A DNA stretch of 64,000 nucleotides from assembly GCA_026315105.1 (NCBI GenBank), contig CM048744.1, forward strand, positions 973,376,221 to 973,440,220, in the 5' to 3' direction. The notes below the pieces were generated by a model. That model saw only the letters and a program-made list of their open reading frames with translations, had not been told where the DNA came from and did not search any database. Shown piece by piece: positions 23,263 through 33,854 of the stretch. Source of the stretch: Locusta migratoria. Its lineage: Eukaryota; Arthropoda; Insecta; Orthoptera; Acrididae. The first letter of the stretch is position 1; every line of letters starts with the position of its first letter. The position numbers and the translations under genes were made by a program.

Positions 23263-23845
23263 AGAATGCCAGTGTTGTCTTTCCTGAGTAGTCCCGCCCG
23301 GAGATCTGAATGGGGGACTATTTTACCTCTGGAATATTTTACTCAAGAGGATGCCGCCATCATATATTCATACAGCAGATCTGCATGTCTTCGGGAAAAG
23401 TAACGGCTGTAGTTTCCTCGTGCTTTCAGCCATCCACAGTAACTGGCAAAGCCACATTAGTTGATGTTACAAGGCTATCTCAGTCAATCATCCAGACTGT
23501 TGCCCCTATAACTACTGAAAAGACTGCTGCCCCTCTTCAGGAACCAAATGCTTGTCTGGTCTCTCCACTGATACTCCTGCTATGGTTGCACATATGGTAC
23601 AACTATTTGTGTCATTGAGACACACAAGCCACCCCACCTCAGCAATGTGTGTGGTTCATTATTATTAAACAAAATACCATTAGTGAGTAAATGTATTGTC
23701 ATATAAGTGCTAGAATAGCAGTGTTTGGAAAGGTGCTGCAGCAGGATGTTTTGTTTCTAACTTTACATAATGTAATACAGTTCTTAGTGTGAGTCCACCT
23801 TTTTCAAAAATCTGATAACTGTGATATGTGAATATTGGTACTCAC
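23263..23845. other. CAP intron 6 sequence, nothing recognised
   Basis: No exon-like or repeat signature found. Confidence 0.45.
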
Positions 23846-24006
23846 CAGTGTTGCATAAGGGCTGCTGGATGTGTACGAACTCGTCACTTTGTTCTGGCTG
23901 TAGTAGGTGGAACCTGGCTGTTGGTAACTTTTCACCCCCGTTCCATTTACCAACACTGACTGCACTGAAGGCGTGCTTGTGGGCTTAGTTGGTGTTGCCA
24001 GTATGC
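23846..24006 (-). CDS. CAP: CAP exon 6: Ser/Thr/Pro-rich linker
   Basis: A 161-nt exon. Acceptor CACTGTCAAG, donor GTGAGTACC on the minus strand. Two bases complete the codon begun in exon 5; it ends in phase 0. It encodes a low-complexity linker (ILATPTKPTSTPSVQSVL, then YQQPGSTYYSQ and SSYTSSSPYATL) between SH3-2 and SH3-3. Linkers in sorbin proteins are poorly conserved, so the call rests on splice sites, phase and position. Confidence 0.82.
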
Positions 24007-24477
24007 CTTGACAGTGAAAGATAGTCATTGTTAATAGCCTCTCTTTTAATATATATAAAATACAGATAATTAATAAAAGATAATTGTTGCAGTGTGATCA
24101 AATGGTAAGTATGACATTCTTTCATCAAAATGGGGGAGATTGTGAGTTTCAAAGATACAGGTTCACATTAATCACTCATGAACATACACTGAATACAAAT
24201 TCAACAGAGTTCTATATTGTTTTCAATCATTCTTTCACACAGTAGGTCATCCATGAACAATCTCAATGAAGTATAATATTCAGTTTTTTCAAAAAAGGAA
24301 AAATAGAAGTTCTGAGGTGTGCAGGTGATTGACGATGAAATTGATCAATTTAAAATAAGCTTTGCATTCTGATTGGAACCAAACAGTGAACATAGCTTAG
24401 ACTATTGTTGGAAGCAGACTGTGAAATAAAGCAGAACTCAAAATATTGTTCAGGAAAAATATAACTAGGTACTTAAC

Positions 24478-24865
24478 AATGGAAAGTCCACACTGGATCT
24501 TAACAATATAATGAGGATAGGCTGCGACTCACCACAAAGACAACTGCTGAGCCGCACAAAAGCTCTTAAAAGAATCGCATCAAACAAATTGGCTTTTGGC
24601 AACAGCCTTCATCAGAGCAGAATACACACACATTCATACAGGTAAACTCACTAACAATACCATTATATGACTCAAAATGCAGCAGCAGATTTTGGTAGTG
24701 ATTAGTAAGTTGTGCATGTGCAATTGAATAAATGAATGTGTGTTATGTTCTAATGAACTTGTGTGTGTGTGTGTGTGTGTGTGTTTTGTCTTTTTTTTTA
24801 TGTGCCTGTCTGTGGCTCACCTTTGTGGTGAGATGTAACCTATCCTCAGTATACTGTTAATTAGG
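24478..24865. repeat. Penelope-type termini in inverted orientation
   Basis: A minus-oriented tail (24478-24660) and a plus-oriented tail (about 24720-24865) face outward as an inverted repeat: ATAATGAGGATAGG on the left matches the complement of CCTATCCTCAGTATAC on the right, and CTCACCACAAAG matches CTTTGTGGTGAG. A (GT)n tract lies at 24763-24783. Confidence 0.65.
24591..24615 (-). ncRNA. hammerhead ribozyme-like core, nearly canonical
   Basis: Minus strand: CUGAUGA (canonical), A-GGC-UGUU-GCC stem II, then AAAA where GAAA is expected (one core change), then GCC. Stem I is not clear. Confidence 0.48.
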
Positions 24866-25426
24866 TACTTAGCAGCACACCTTCTTGCAACAGACAGCAG
24901 TTAGTGAACTGTAGTCCAAGAAAAAAACTGATATGTTCGTATCGAGCAGACAATTTTCTTTCCCTTGTTTTCTGAATCGGTCCGCGCATTGAGAGGTTAT
25001 TGGTGGTGCTGGCAGGGCATCACGTGTGCGGAGCACAGCCTGTGAGGCGAAAAATGCTGTGAGTTCGGGGAGCCTCAATGAGCACGGCAGTCAGTTTTGG
25101 CTACGGGGTTGTTGACCCGCAGAGTGACAGTGTGGAGATGTTGCTAGTCTGACATGGAGAGCATCCCTGGTTTGGAGTTCTCACTCCTTTGACCAGCGGA
25201 ATCTGGGTAATGCAAAGATTTTGAGGTTGTTCTCCTGTCTGTGATTGCTTATGTCAGTTTGGTGCTTGCAGTAAATCAGAACCTGCATTCCTATCATATG
25301 CAAGTGCCATTTTGGAAATTAGACCTTTCACCATGTGTGCCATAAGCTTGAGTTGTAATTTAATCACTAACCTTCTCAGGCACTAGAGTAGAAAACAATT
25401 TAAATGCTGGAATGAAACTTTCACTC

Positions 25427-25865
25427 TGCAGCGGAATGTGCCCTGATATGAAACTTCCTAGCAGATTAAAATTGTGTGCCAGAACCGGGACTTGACACTG
25501 GGACCTTTGCCTTTTGCAGGCAAACATTCTACTGACTGAACTATCCCGACATGACTAACAATGCCGCCCCACAACTTTACTTCCACCAGTACCTCACCTC
25601 CTACTTTCCAAACTTCACAGAAGCTCTCCTGCGAAGCTTGCAAGACTGGAACTCTTGGAAGAAAGGAAATGGTGGAGACATGGCTTAGCCACAGCCTAAG
25701 GGAAAGTAGGAGGCGAGGTACTGGCAGAAGTAAAGTTGTGGGGCAGCATCGTGAGTCGTGTCAGGGTGGCTCAGTCGGTAGAGTGCTTGCCTGTGAAAGG
25801 CAATGGTCCCAGGTTCGAGTCCCGGTTCTGGCACACAATTTTAATCTCCCAGGAAGTTTCAATTT
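25427..25865. mobile_element. foldback element with tRNA-like sequence in both arms
   Basis: Arms at about 25450-25612 and 25702-25862 are inverted copies around a spacer of about 90 bp. The right arm reads GGTGGCTCAGTCGGTAGAGT (A-box-like) and GGTTCGAGTCCC (B box). The left arm holds the complement. The tRNA-like part lacks a normal anticodon loop, so it is not called a tRNA gene. Confidence 0.7.
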
Positions 25866-25929
25866 AAGTGCTCTTTGTCTGTCAACTTGTGTGAAATGCT
25901 CAGAAAGACATAAATGCTAATAGTCAGTG

Positions 25930-26915
25930 CCCACTATTCTGTTTGAGGCATGCATTGCTGGTGTTTTGGTCAGCTTATAGGGTACTGTTGAATGACCTTC
26001 CAAAGTAAGAGTGTTGTCAGTTGTACCATAGTGGAGTGTTGTAGGTCTGTTGCTAATCACAATATATATAAAGGACCTTGTGGATAACATTGGAAGTTCA
26101 CTGAGGCTTTTTGTGGATGATGCTGTAATATATAGAGAAGTTGTAACAATGGAAAATTGTATTGAAATGCAGGAGGATCTGCATTGTATAGACGCATGTT
26201 GCAGGGAATGGCAATTGACTCTCAGTGTAGACAAGTGTAATGTGTTACAAGTACACAGAAATAAACATCCTTTATCATTTAGCTACACTGTAGCAGATCA
26301 GCAACTGGAAGCAATTCTGTAAATTATCTAGGAATAGGCGTTAGGAGTGATTTACAATGGAACAAACATATAAAATCAATCATCGGTAAAGCAGATGCCA
26401 GACTTAGATTGATTGGAAGAATCCTAAGGAAGTGCAGTCCAAAAACAAAGGAAGTAGGTTAAAGTACACTTGTTTGCCCACTGCTTGAATACTGCTCACC
26501 AGTGTGGGATCCGTACAAGGTGGGGATGATAGAGGAGGTACAGAAAATCCAACGGAGAGCAGCGTGCTTCATTACTAATCATGAAAGCATTACGGACATG
26601 ATTGATAAACTCCAGTGGAAGACTCTGAAGGAGAGATCCTCTGTTGTTCAGTACAGGCTTTTGTCGAAGTTTTGAGACTATACTTTTACCGAGGAGTCTA
26701 GCATATATTGCTCCCTCCTATGTACATTTATCTTGTGAAGAGATCACGAGGATAAAATCAGAGAGATTAGAGCCCACACAGAGGCATACCAACAATCTTT
26801 CTTTCCACGAACAATATAAGTCTGGAATAGGAGGGAGAACCAATAGTGGTACTCAAGGTACCCTCCGCCACACATTGTTAGGTGGCTTGCGGAGTATGGA
26901 TGTAGATGTAGAATG
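25930..26915 (+). mobile_element. jockey/CR1-like LINE 3' end
   Basis: Plus-strand RT blocks: SVVPQWSVVG (usual SGVPQGSVLG), LRLFVDDAVIYREV (usual FADDT), then VNYLGIGVRSDLQWNKHI, LEYCSPVWDP and IQRRAACFIT. The 3' end has the GATGTAGATGTAGAA-type tail after 'GGTGGCTTGCGGAGTATGGA'. Frameshifts and stops are present. A tail piece of the same family is at about 41565-41630. Confidence 0.82.
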
Positions 26916-27489
26916 CTTATTTGTATGCCTTCTTGCAGAGCTCAGTACTGTTTGTTTAACACAGTTAGTGTCTCAAAACATAATGTGAATGTTGAAGCTG
27001 AGCTACTTATTGTAAAACATCAGTTAATTCTTGTTTCATTTGTTGAAGAGACCCTTATGCTAGTTGTGTTGTGGTTTGTGCTGGAAGTTTCAGTGGCGCA
27101 GTGGGCGGTGTTTGCTCTGGCTGCCACGGCCACCTTTCCTGCATCCATGCTGTCCTGCAGCGAGTGCATGTGGGTCAGAGACAAAACTGGCCTTGTTGAA
27201 TCGTTATAATGACTTGTTTAAATAGTATTTTTTTCCTTTTTGTGGGAACCTTACTTGAAGCTCCAAGTCCTAGCTGTAAGGTGTTTTAAAACACTTATAT
27301 TTATTGTGGTTTTAGGTTGCTTATGTGTTAATGAGAGTTCACTAATTTAATGAAATTCTGAAATAATTTTTTTTTTGCCTAAACCTAGTTGTGTTATGGC
27401 TTGTTTAAGGCAAAGTTTGTCGTAACATATGTTTAGCGATGTATTCAAGAGATTGTTTGTTAATTTGTAATGGTGTGGGTTAAGCCGAT

Positions 27490-27536
<47 letters not shown>

Positions 27537-27963
27537 CTATTTCCAGGACAGATGTTGGTTTGGTTACTTGTTCACAAGGTCTTTTAAAGTTTTTTAAGAT
27601 TCCTCCTTTTAAACTGTAAATTTCCTTTGATCATAAGCCTAGCTAATTTTAGAAACTCTCAAGGAAGGGAAGCAGTTACCAGTTGCTTAAAGCAAGAATA
27701 TTTTGATAAATTGATTTTGGACTGTTTTGGTGTCAATCAAAGGTGAAACTGAACATTTGTGGGCAGTGGCCATTTGTACAACCGTGTGTAAGGTTAAGTC
27801 ATGCATGGATTGTGTTTTCCTAAATTTCAGTTGTTTATGTAGCAGACATTATCATAAATTAGTGTAAGCTTGTTTTGCTGGCCTTAAAACTAAACCTGAA
27901 TAATTTTAAGTCACAGATCATTTATAAACCAATGTATGCAGGTTTGCTGTTAACTGTTAAATA
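26916..27963. other. CAP intron 5 sequence, nothing recognised except a poly-T run
   Basis: A poly-T tract spans about 27491-27530. No coding sequence or terminal repeats found. Confidence 0.45.
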
Positions 27964-28160
27964 GCCGGCCGCAGTGGCCGAGGGGACTGAGGCGCTTCAG
28001 TCACGGTCTACATGGCCACTACGGTCAGGGGTTTGAATCCCCCCTTGGGCATGGATATTTGTGACGTCCTTAGTTGTAGCTAGTTCATAAGTAGTTTGTA
28101 AGTTTAGGGACTGATGACCCCGTAGTTAAGTCCCTTAAGCTTAACAAACATTTGAACATT
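27964..28160 (+). mobile_element. SINE family 1, full length
   Basis: GCCGGCCGCAGTGGCCGAGG head, B box GGTTTGAATCCCC, and tail 'GGGACTGATGACCCCGTAGT...AACATTTGAACATTT'. Imperfect flanking repeats TTAACTGTTAAATA and TTAACGGTTAAATA suggest a target-site duplication. Confidence 0.92.
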
Positions 28161-28325
28161 TAACGGTTAAATAAGTAAATAAGAAAAGGGTGTTGTCCAA
28201 GGAGCTCAGTTGCTTACGACTCTAGGGTAAATCTCATTCTACATTTCTGGTATCCCACCCTTCAGAAACAAAAGCCATGTGAATACATAGACACATGTTC
28301 ATAAGTAATTAAGGACCATCTCAGG

Positions 28326-28327
<2 letters not shown>

Positions 28328-28375
<48 letters not shown>

Positions 28376-28392
28376 GAGAGAGAGAGAGAGAG
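28328..28392. repeat. (GA)n/(CT)n tract beside CAP exon 5 donor
   Basis: On the CAP sense strand this is a CU repeat beginning about 11 nt inside intron 5, right after the donor GTAAAGTATTG, with a short C run. Confidence 0.95.
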
Positions 28393-28403
28393 CAATACTT
28401 TAC

Positions 28404-28529
28404 CTGTCCTACTGTCTCCAGGTTCCTGTAACACCTCAACATAGGAAACTGGGAATATGCCTTTTCTGTTTCCTATACGACCTTCATACCAGTTTTCATC
28501 TACTCTTCGTGTCAACACTACCAGCTCTC
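28404..28529 (-). CDS. CAP: CAP exon 5: C-terminal half of SH3-2
   Basis: A 126-nt exon, acceptor TTTTCAG and donor GTAAAG on the minus strand. It starts with two bases and ends with one, so it is frame-neutral (phase 1 on both sides). It encodes ELVVLTRRVDENWYEGRIGN then KGIFPVSYVEVLQEPGDS, with the SH3 Trp (DENWYEG) and the FPxxYV motif. With exon 4 it completes SH3-2. Long CU repeats lie on both sides. Confidence 0.94.
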
Positions 28530-28798
28530 CTGAAAAGACAAAACAATATTGACAAAAACTGTGGACTAATTCAGTGTATGAATTTGTTTTGTGAGAGTCT
28601 TGCAGACAAAATTCTGTAGGTGATTTGTAACAATCTATGAAAAAAGGTCTTACACATGAGTATTGAAGTAAACTGCACTAAGATACTAGTGTTGCTGCTG
28701 ATAATATGAATTGCAGTATCTTTACAAAGATCAGTGTAAAGGAAAAAATATATATTTAAAGAGTATAGTATAGTATAGTATAGTATAGTTGTTACGTT

Positions 28799-28819
28799 TG
28801 GAGAGAGAGAGAGAGAGAG

Positions 28820-28870
<51 letters not shown>

Positions 28871-28881
28871 AGGGAGAGAGA
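28799..28881. repeat. (GA)n/(CT)n tract in CAP intron 4
   Basis: A GA-rich microsatellite with a G run on the plus strand, so CU-rich in the CAP transcript, about 270 nt upstream of exon 5. A short TAGTA-type pentamer run (28766-28790) is adjacent. Confidence 0.95.
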
Positions 28882-29156
28882 TAGCAGAAGAAAATAATTA
28901 TATTGGAAGAATAATTCACAATAATATGGGCAGCATGTCATGAATATGCAAAATAATAATGCACATTAAGACATTAGAGGACATTCTTTGATGTCATATT
29001 TACTAAATCTTATGCCGTGTCAAATTGGAATTTTAGAATTTATTTGTGTTATGTTTCATTTTAAATTGATGGAATTGGCACCGAACAACGCAACAATTTT
29101 ATAGAAAGTTGCCATCATAGCAATGATAACTAGGTCTGTGTAAAGGATATACATAC

Positions 29157-29268
29157 CTTTTACAAGAGACAATTCAAGATGTGTTTGTGCAATAAAATTG
29201 AATTTTGCTCTCGCTTGTCCTTCAGTAGGTTTCTTTGGCATTGTTCGAATTCCATCGTAGGGTATTAT
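29157..29268 (-). CDS. CAP: CAP exon 4: N-terminal half of SH3-2
   Basis: A 112-nt exon, acceptor TTTTTCCCAG and donor GTATGT on the minus strand. It enters in phase 0 and leaves one base. It encodes IIPYDGIRTMPKKPTEGQAR followed by AKFNFIAQTHLELSLVKG, the first SH3 strand (AKFNF in place of ALYDY) and the RT loop. The ATG inside is not a start codon here, because the frame continues from exon 3. Confidence 0.93.
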
Positions 29269-29321
29269 CTGGGAAAAAGGAAGACAGTTTTTTATATAGT
29301 ATGCTATGAAAATATCTCTCT

Positions 29322-29575
29322 TAGTTCTATCACAAAAGGAATAAAAGTATTGACATCAAGGTGTAATGAAGCATGTTATTCCCATCTGCTTGCATTAAAG
29401 AACCTGCCGATACTATTGATGCATAGTTCTATCACAAAATGCATAAAAATATTGACATCAACATGTAACAAAGAATGTTATTTCCATCTGCTTGCATTAA
29501 AGAACCTTCGAATACTATTGTTGAATAGGAATAGATACAAATGTAATTAGTCTATTATCATTTTCTTTTCAAAAA
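29322..29575. repeat. approximately 102-bp tandem duplication in CAP intron 3
   Basis: Two diverged units start with AGTTCTATCACAAAA at 29322 and 29424 and share 'CCATCTGCTTGCATTAAAGA'. A partial third relative lies at about 31968-32085. Confidence 0.75.
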
Positions 29576-30709
29576 CTTGGCAATCTCTGGCCACAAAACC
29601 CACCCTCTCCCTCCCTTTGTGCATGTTTTTCCATGAAAATATGAGAACCGTTCAAGTTATTCTCCTCCCAGGCAATTCCATCCAGCACAGGATTCATTTT
29701 TAACCATTAGATTTATACACAATTAGCATTAGTTGCCAGAACTGCCTGCGAGTGTATTTATTCTTTTCTTATTTTAATCTATCTCCTATTTCCTTTATCT
29801 CTTTCTACTCTACTGTCTATCAATTTCAGTTTTGTTTTCATTTGGCTCAATCCTCATAACAGCATATTTACTGAATTAAGTATTGTTCTAAGGTATAATT
29901 TTTAAGGTACATTTAGTGGTAGATATGTATCTGTCTGCCTAATATGTAGAGTAATAGAGTAATAAATCAAAACCTCATGCATGAACTGAATTGTTTTTAA
30001 CCTCATATCTCATTAACTGTATGTTGTAACATAATACAAATTCAGAGGTACGATCAGTAGTATGTGGGTATACTGTGTGTAAAATGTCTCATGAATACAA
30101 TTTGCAGTGTAGAACTAATAAATTGTAATGTCCTGTCAAATGTCATAGTTTTAATGCATGAACAGAGGAGAAGTAGTAAGTGCTAAACTTTATTTCCTGC
30201 ATCATTTGGTTGGGATTGACAGCAATAAAACGTTTTGTAAAGTTTGTAAATCACATGTAAAGCTTGTTTTAAGTTGCTAATTCTGAAATAGTGCATGGGT
30301 AATGTTTTGTTATTCATGCATCACTGAATAGGCTTGTTTTCATTGTTTAATAAGTCATATCTCCAGAACTATATGTCGTAGTTGGTTTTTACTCCCATAG
30401 CAATTGATTCCAAATATTAAATAATATTTGTACCAAGCCTTGTTGACATCAGTCCATTAGTGCAGGACAAGATTTGGAATATTCTCTCTCAAATGTGGCA
30501 GTTTTTTTTGTGAATTTCATTATTTATGACACTTTGTCTCCTGAACAATGTGTTGTAGATGGTTCTCAATTCCCATCCCCCAAGTGATTATCATTTGATA
30601 GTAAGGAATATGTGTACCAAGTTTTGTAGTAATTGGTCACTAGTTTAGGAAGAGAATTAGCATTAAAATTAGCTTAAATTGCTGAGTACACTTAAAACAT
30701 TAATTTTAC
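29576..30709. other. CAP intron 3, AT-rich, nothing recognised
   Basis: No mobile element ends, RNA gene or exon-like sequence found. Confidence 0.45.
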
Positions 30710-30824
30710 CTCAACATAGTTGAGGGGAAAGAGCCCCACCATGGCATTGTGCTCTCCCTCATACCAATTCTTGTCGATCTGTCTCCTCACAAAGATGATG
30801 TCTCCCCGCCTGAAGCTGAGCTCT
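30710..30824 (-). CDS. CAP: CAP exon 3: C-terminal half of SH3-1
   Basis: A 115-nt exon, acceptor TTTTTTCCCACAG and donor GTAAAATT on the minus strand. Its first base completes an Arg codon split with exon 2; it ends in phase 0. It encodes ELSFRRGDIIFVRRQIDKNW then YEGEHNAMVGLFPLNYVE, with the SH3 binding Trp and FPxNYV motif. Confidence 0.95.
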
Positions 30825-30937
30825 CTGTGGGAAAAAATAAGCAATATCACAAATGTATGGTATAATCACCCTTTATGCAAATATTCATAAAAACAGGAAA
30901 TGTGAAGCACTAGACAGGCACAATTTTCTTGTGTTAG

Positions 30938-31015
30938 TGTGGTTTGTACAAGTGCGTAAGTACTATTACTATACAGTGTGGTTTGTACAAGTGCGTAAGT
31001 ACTATTACTATACAG
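30938..31015. repeat. perfect 2-copy tandem repeat, period 39 bp
   Basis: TGTGGTTTGTACAAGTGCGT begins at 30938 and again at 30977, identical to the end of each unit. It lies in CAP intron 2. Confidence 0.95.
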
Positions 31016-31481
31016 TAGACAAATGAAAGAGCTTTGTTTACTACAGAGCCTACATTGGCTGCCTAACTATGGCTATTTCAGTTTTAACTAAGCTTAGTAC
31101 CTGGTGTTGTGTGGGTATTTATTTATTCCAGTCTCTATCAATCCCTCTCCTCTTCCCCCTCTATCTACCTCTGCCTCCCCTCCTCCTCTTCCTCCTAGCC
31201 CTCCCCTCCCTACTCTGTCCATTACCTCCCTCCACTCTCTGTCAATGTCCTCCTGTCTATTAGGTCTCTTCCTCCCCCTCTCTCGGTCCTTCTTCCTTCC
31301 TCCATTTCCTCTGTTCATCTCCTCCTCTCTTTCTCCTTCTTAATTTCCCTCAATCCACTTACTCATTCACCTGTACATGAAAAATTACATACAGTAATAA
31401 GGACAGTTTACAGCTCACCGCAAAGATGTAATTATGAGCTGTGACGGGCATGTAAAAAAGACACACACATACACAATACTT

Positions 31482-31507
31482 CAGCTATCGGCCATGGCCT
31501 TCTTCAG
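31482..31507 (-). ncRNA. degenerate hammerhead ribozyme-like core
   Basis: Minus strand: CUGAAGA, stem II GGCC-AU-GGCC, then GAUA in place of GAAA. Same sequence type as 6116-6141. Confidence 0.4.
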
Positions 31508-31765
31508 AAGATGGAACATTCACGCAATCACACAGTTACACAAGCACCAGCTCTGGAAGCTACATTTTGAATCACGCTCTGCGGTTTGGAAATAGGGGAG
31601 GGAAGGGGGGATAAGAAGGTTGCGTCACAGTGGTGGGGATGGATACAACATGACCTTGCAGAGCATGGATGTATTAGATGGGAGGAATGAGATGCAGCTT
31701 AAGAATGGAGTGGGGAGGCAGGCGAGGGGAGGAAAATAAAATAAAACACAATAAAATAAGTAAAT

Positions 31766-31769
<4 letters not shown>

Positions 31770-31820
<51 letters not shown>
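31770..31820. repeat. (CA)n microsatellite
   Basis: About 25 CA dinucleotides. Confidence 0.97.
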
Positions 31821-31821
<1 letters not shown>

Positions 31822-31960
31822 ACTAAAATAGGAGAGGTTTAGGGTAGAGAGGTAGGAACTGTTGGATGTGGATAAAAAGGGAAGTTATTGTAGGTTGAGG
31901 CCAGCAAGGCCATGCTGTATCCATCCCCACCACCATGACACAACCTTCCAATCCCCCCAT

Positions 31961-33039
31961 CCTTGTAATGAAGCATGTTTGGATTTATTCCCATCTGCTT
32001 GCATCACTGTTTCTTCTGATACCAGTGTTGCATAATAATAGGCACGAATGTAATTAGTCTGTTACCATTTTCTTTCAAAAACCATTGATATTCTTGTTTC
32101 TACCATGCCTAGCAGAAGTTATTTTCTATTATTTGGCATTGCAAAGATTTGATTAATTAGCAGATATTAATTAGTTCATACCATAGGCATATTGTTATAG
32201 TTCACATATTATTATTAGCATTTCTAATGAGACTAATTAAATTATATCTGTGTAATATTACAGTAGGTATTATTATGTTACACAATTCATGTTGGGAATG
32301 TTATTGCTTCATTAGTTTCTGTATAATTACTGTTTAGTCTGAAATTACTGTTGAGAAGCTTATTTAAATGTATTTGTAAGTGAAGTACTATTAACATAAT
32401 AGAGATTTATATATCAACTTACTCAGTATTATTTACACTATCTTTTACTATAGTCAGTTGCATGTAATTGTTAACTTTTCCATTATAATTAATTTAATGT
32501 ACATAATAAACAATAAGTAATTTTCAGAGTCATTGTTCAACTATTATAAATAGAGTGCTTTCACACCATGTTAATGAGTCTTGTTTGATTGGAGGCACAA
32601 ACCACATCACACTGAACTCTAATTTGAACAATTATGCTAAAGTTCTTTTGTATTAGTTGTGCAGATAGTGTTTCTACAAGGACTATGAACTGATTCTTAA
32701 TATTCATGCCACACTAAATATACACGAGGAGAACTTTTGTCAGGTTTGAAGTGTTCCACACATGAACTGTATAAATAGTATTATCAACATGTGGAATGTG
32801 CATACTGGGTTGTAGTGACTGTTATTGATGACACTTGTACGCTGGCCATAAAGAGCAACAATTGGCCAGTAATAAATCATTAGTGTCAATGAACTACAAA
32901 TCTACATGTTGACTACATTATTTGTAGTAGACTAGTTTTGCCCCATGATATTTCAGCCAGCTGTTACTGAGAGCACGAGAACTTCAAGAGGCAAAGAACT
33001 ACGACCAAGCATCGTCATGACTGTGTTGTGTGACTGTGA
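31961..33039. other. AT-rich CAP intron 2 DNA between inverted PLE tails
   Basis: Contains a relative of the 29322-29575 repeat at 31968-32085. Nothing else recognised. Confidence 0.5.
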
Positions 33040-33092
33040 GATTGCGAAAATGTTCTATTTTTTCTAGAAGGCCATGGCTGATAGCTGAAGAG

Positions 33093-33135
<43 letters not shown>

Positions 33136-33225
33136 ATCTGCAAGTCACAGCTCATCATTTTTGTGGTGAGTGGTAAACTGCCCTTATTACTATATTGTTA
33201 ATTGCAACTTGGACTTTCCATTATT
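33040..33225 (+). repeat. Penelope-type tail, plus orientation
   Basis: Inverted relative of 31392-31530: hammerhead-like remnant at 33064-33090, a (GT)n tract 33096-33132, then 'GCAAGTCACAGCTCATCATT...GGTGAGTGGTAAACTGCCC'. Confidence 0.62.
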
Positions 33226-33298
33226 GAAACATTAGATATATCTACCATCTTTCATTGTAATTGGTGAAAAGGTGTATAAAACTAATGTGCGACCAATC

Positions 33299-33525
33299 AA
33301 GGTGGCACAGTGGTAACACACTGGACTCAAATTCTGGAGGACAGTGTTTCAAATCCACCTCCAACCATTCAGATTTAGATTTTCCATGATTTCCCAAAAT
33401 TTCCAAGATGGCTCCTGTGAAAGGGCGCAGTTTGATCTCCATCCTTACCCAAAAATTCAAGTGTGAGTTCCATTACTAACGACCATGCTGCTGATGGGAC
33501 AGTAAACCCTACTCTTCTTTCCTGT
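33299..33525 (+). mobile_element. tRNA-headed SINE (family 4)
   Basis: Head with A-box-like GGTGGCACAGTGGTAACACA and B-box-like GTTTCAAATCC, then the body 'GATTTAGATTTTCCATGATT' and 'GGCTCCTGTGAAAGGGCGCA'. This matches my recollection of a widespread insect SINE. The tail is degenerate. Confidence 0.75.
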
Positions 33526-33799
33526 AGTGTAGCCTCTATCATGCACCAAATAACAGCTTGCAAAGAGTAGAAACGTTCTTCATGAAAACAAACATACATG
33601 TGTTAACTTTCACAGTGACTGATCAGTTAAAAAATGGTGTAGAAGTATAATGCAATATACCCTCTACCATTTACCATATGGTGGCTTCCAGAGTGTAAAT
33701 ATATTATTTATGAAAACATACACAGGCTATGGTGTAACTCTTCAGACTTCCTAGCAATCTAATGACATCAGTTTGTGAGGTGTTCTGCCAGATAACAGT

Positions 33800-33854
33800 G
33801 TCACACTTGCACAATATTTCAGTTACACAGCTCGTAACCTTCTTCAGGTGTGAC
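33800..33854 (-). ncRNA. hammerhead ribozyme-like motif with stem I and stem II
   Basis: Minus strand, in order: GUCACAC (stem I 5' strand), CUGAAGA, stem II of six pairs with one bulged G closed by GAGCUGU, GAAA, ten bases, then GUGUGAC, which pairs perfectly with the first strand (7 bp). A clean stem III and the expected U before the cleavage site are not seen, so it may be a mutated, inactive copy. Confidence 0.58.

Larger units (their letters stand above)
31392..31960 (-). repeat. Penelope-type terminal sequence
   Basis: Minus-oriented tail ('GTCACAGCTCATAATTACAT...GGTGAGCTGTAAACTG' in complement), a hammerhead-like core at 31482-31507, (CA)n at about 31770-31820 and the 'GTTATTGTAGGTTGAGG' segment shared with 21500. 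It pairs as an inverted repeat with 33040-33225. Confidence 0.62.

Noticed and set aside
25755..25835. tRNA gene on the plus strand
   Set aside because: The anticodon loop is abnormal, the acceptor stem does not pair well, and the whole sequence is repeated in inverted form at 25480-25560 as part of a foldback element.
29056..29241. The ATG inside CAP exon 4 as a translation start
   Set aside because: Coding similarity and phase extend upstream to an acceptor at 29268 and to exon 3, so it is an internal methionine. The frame to the left of 29157 is intron.
31069..31343. Pro/Leu-rich frames on both strands
   Set aside because: Arise from a C/T-rich low-complexity tract, as at 21641-21919; no splice or start context.
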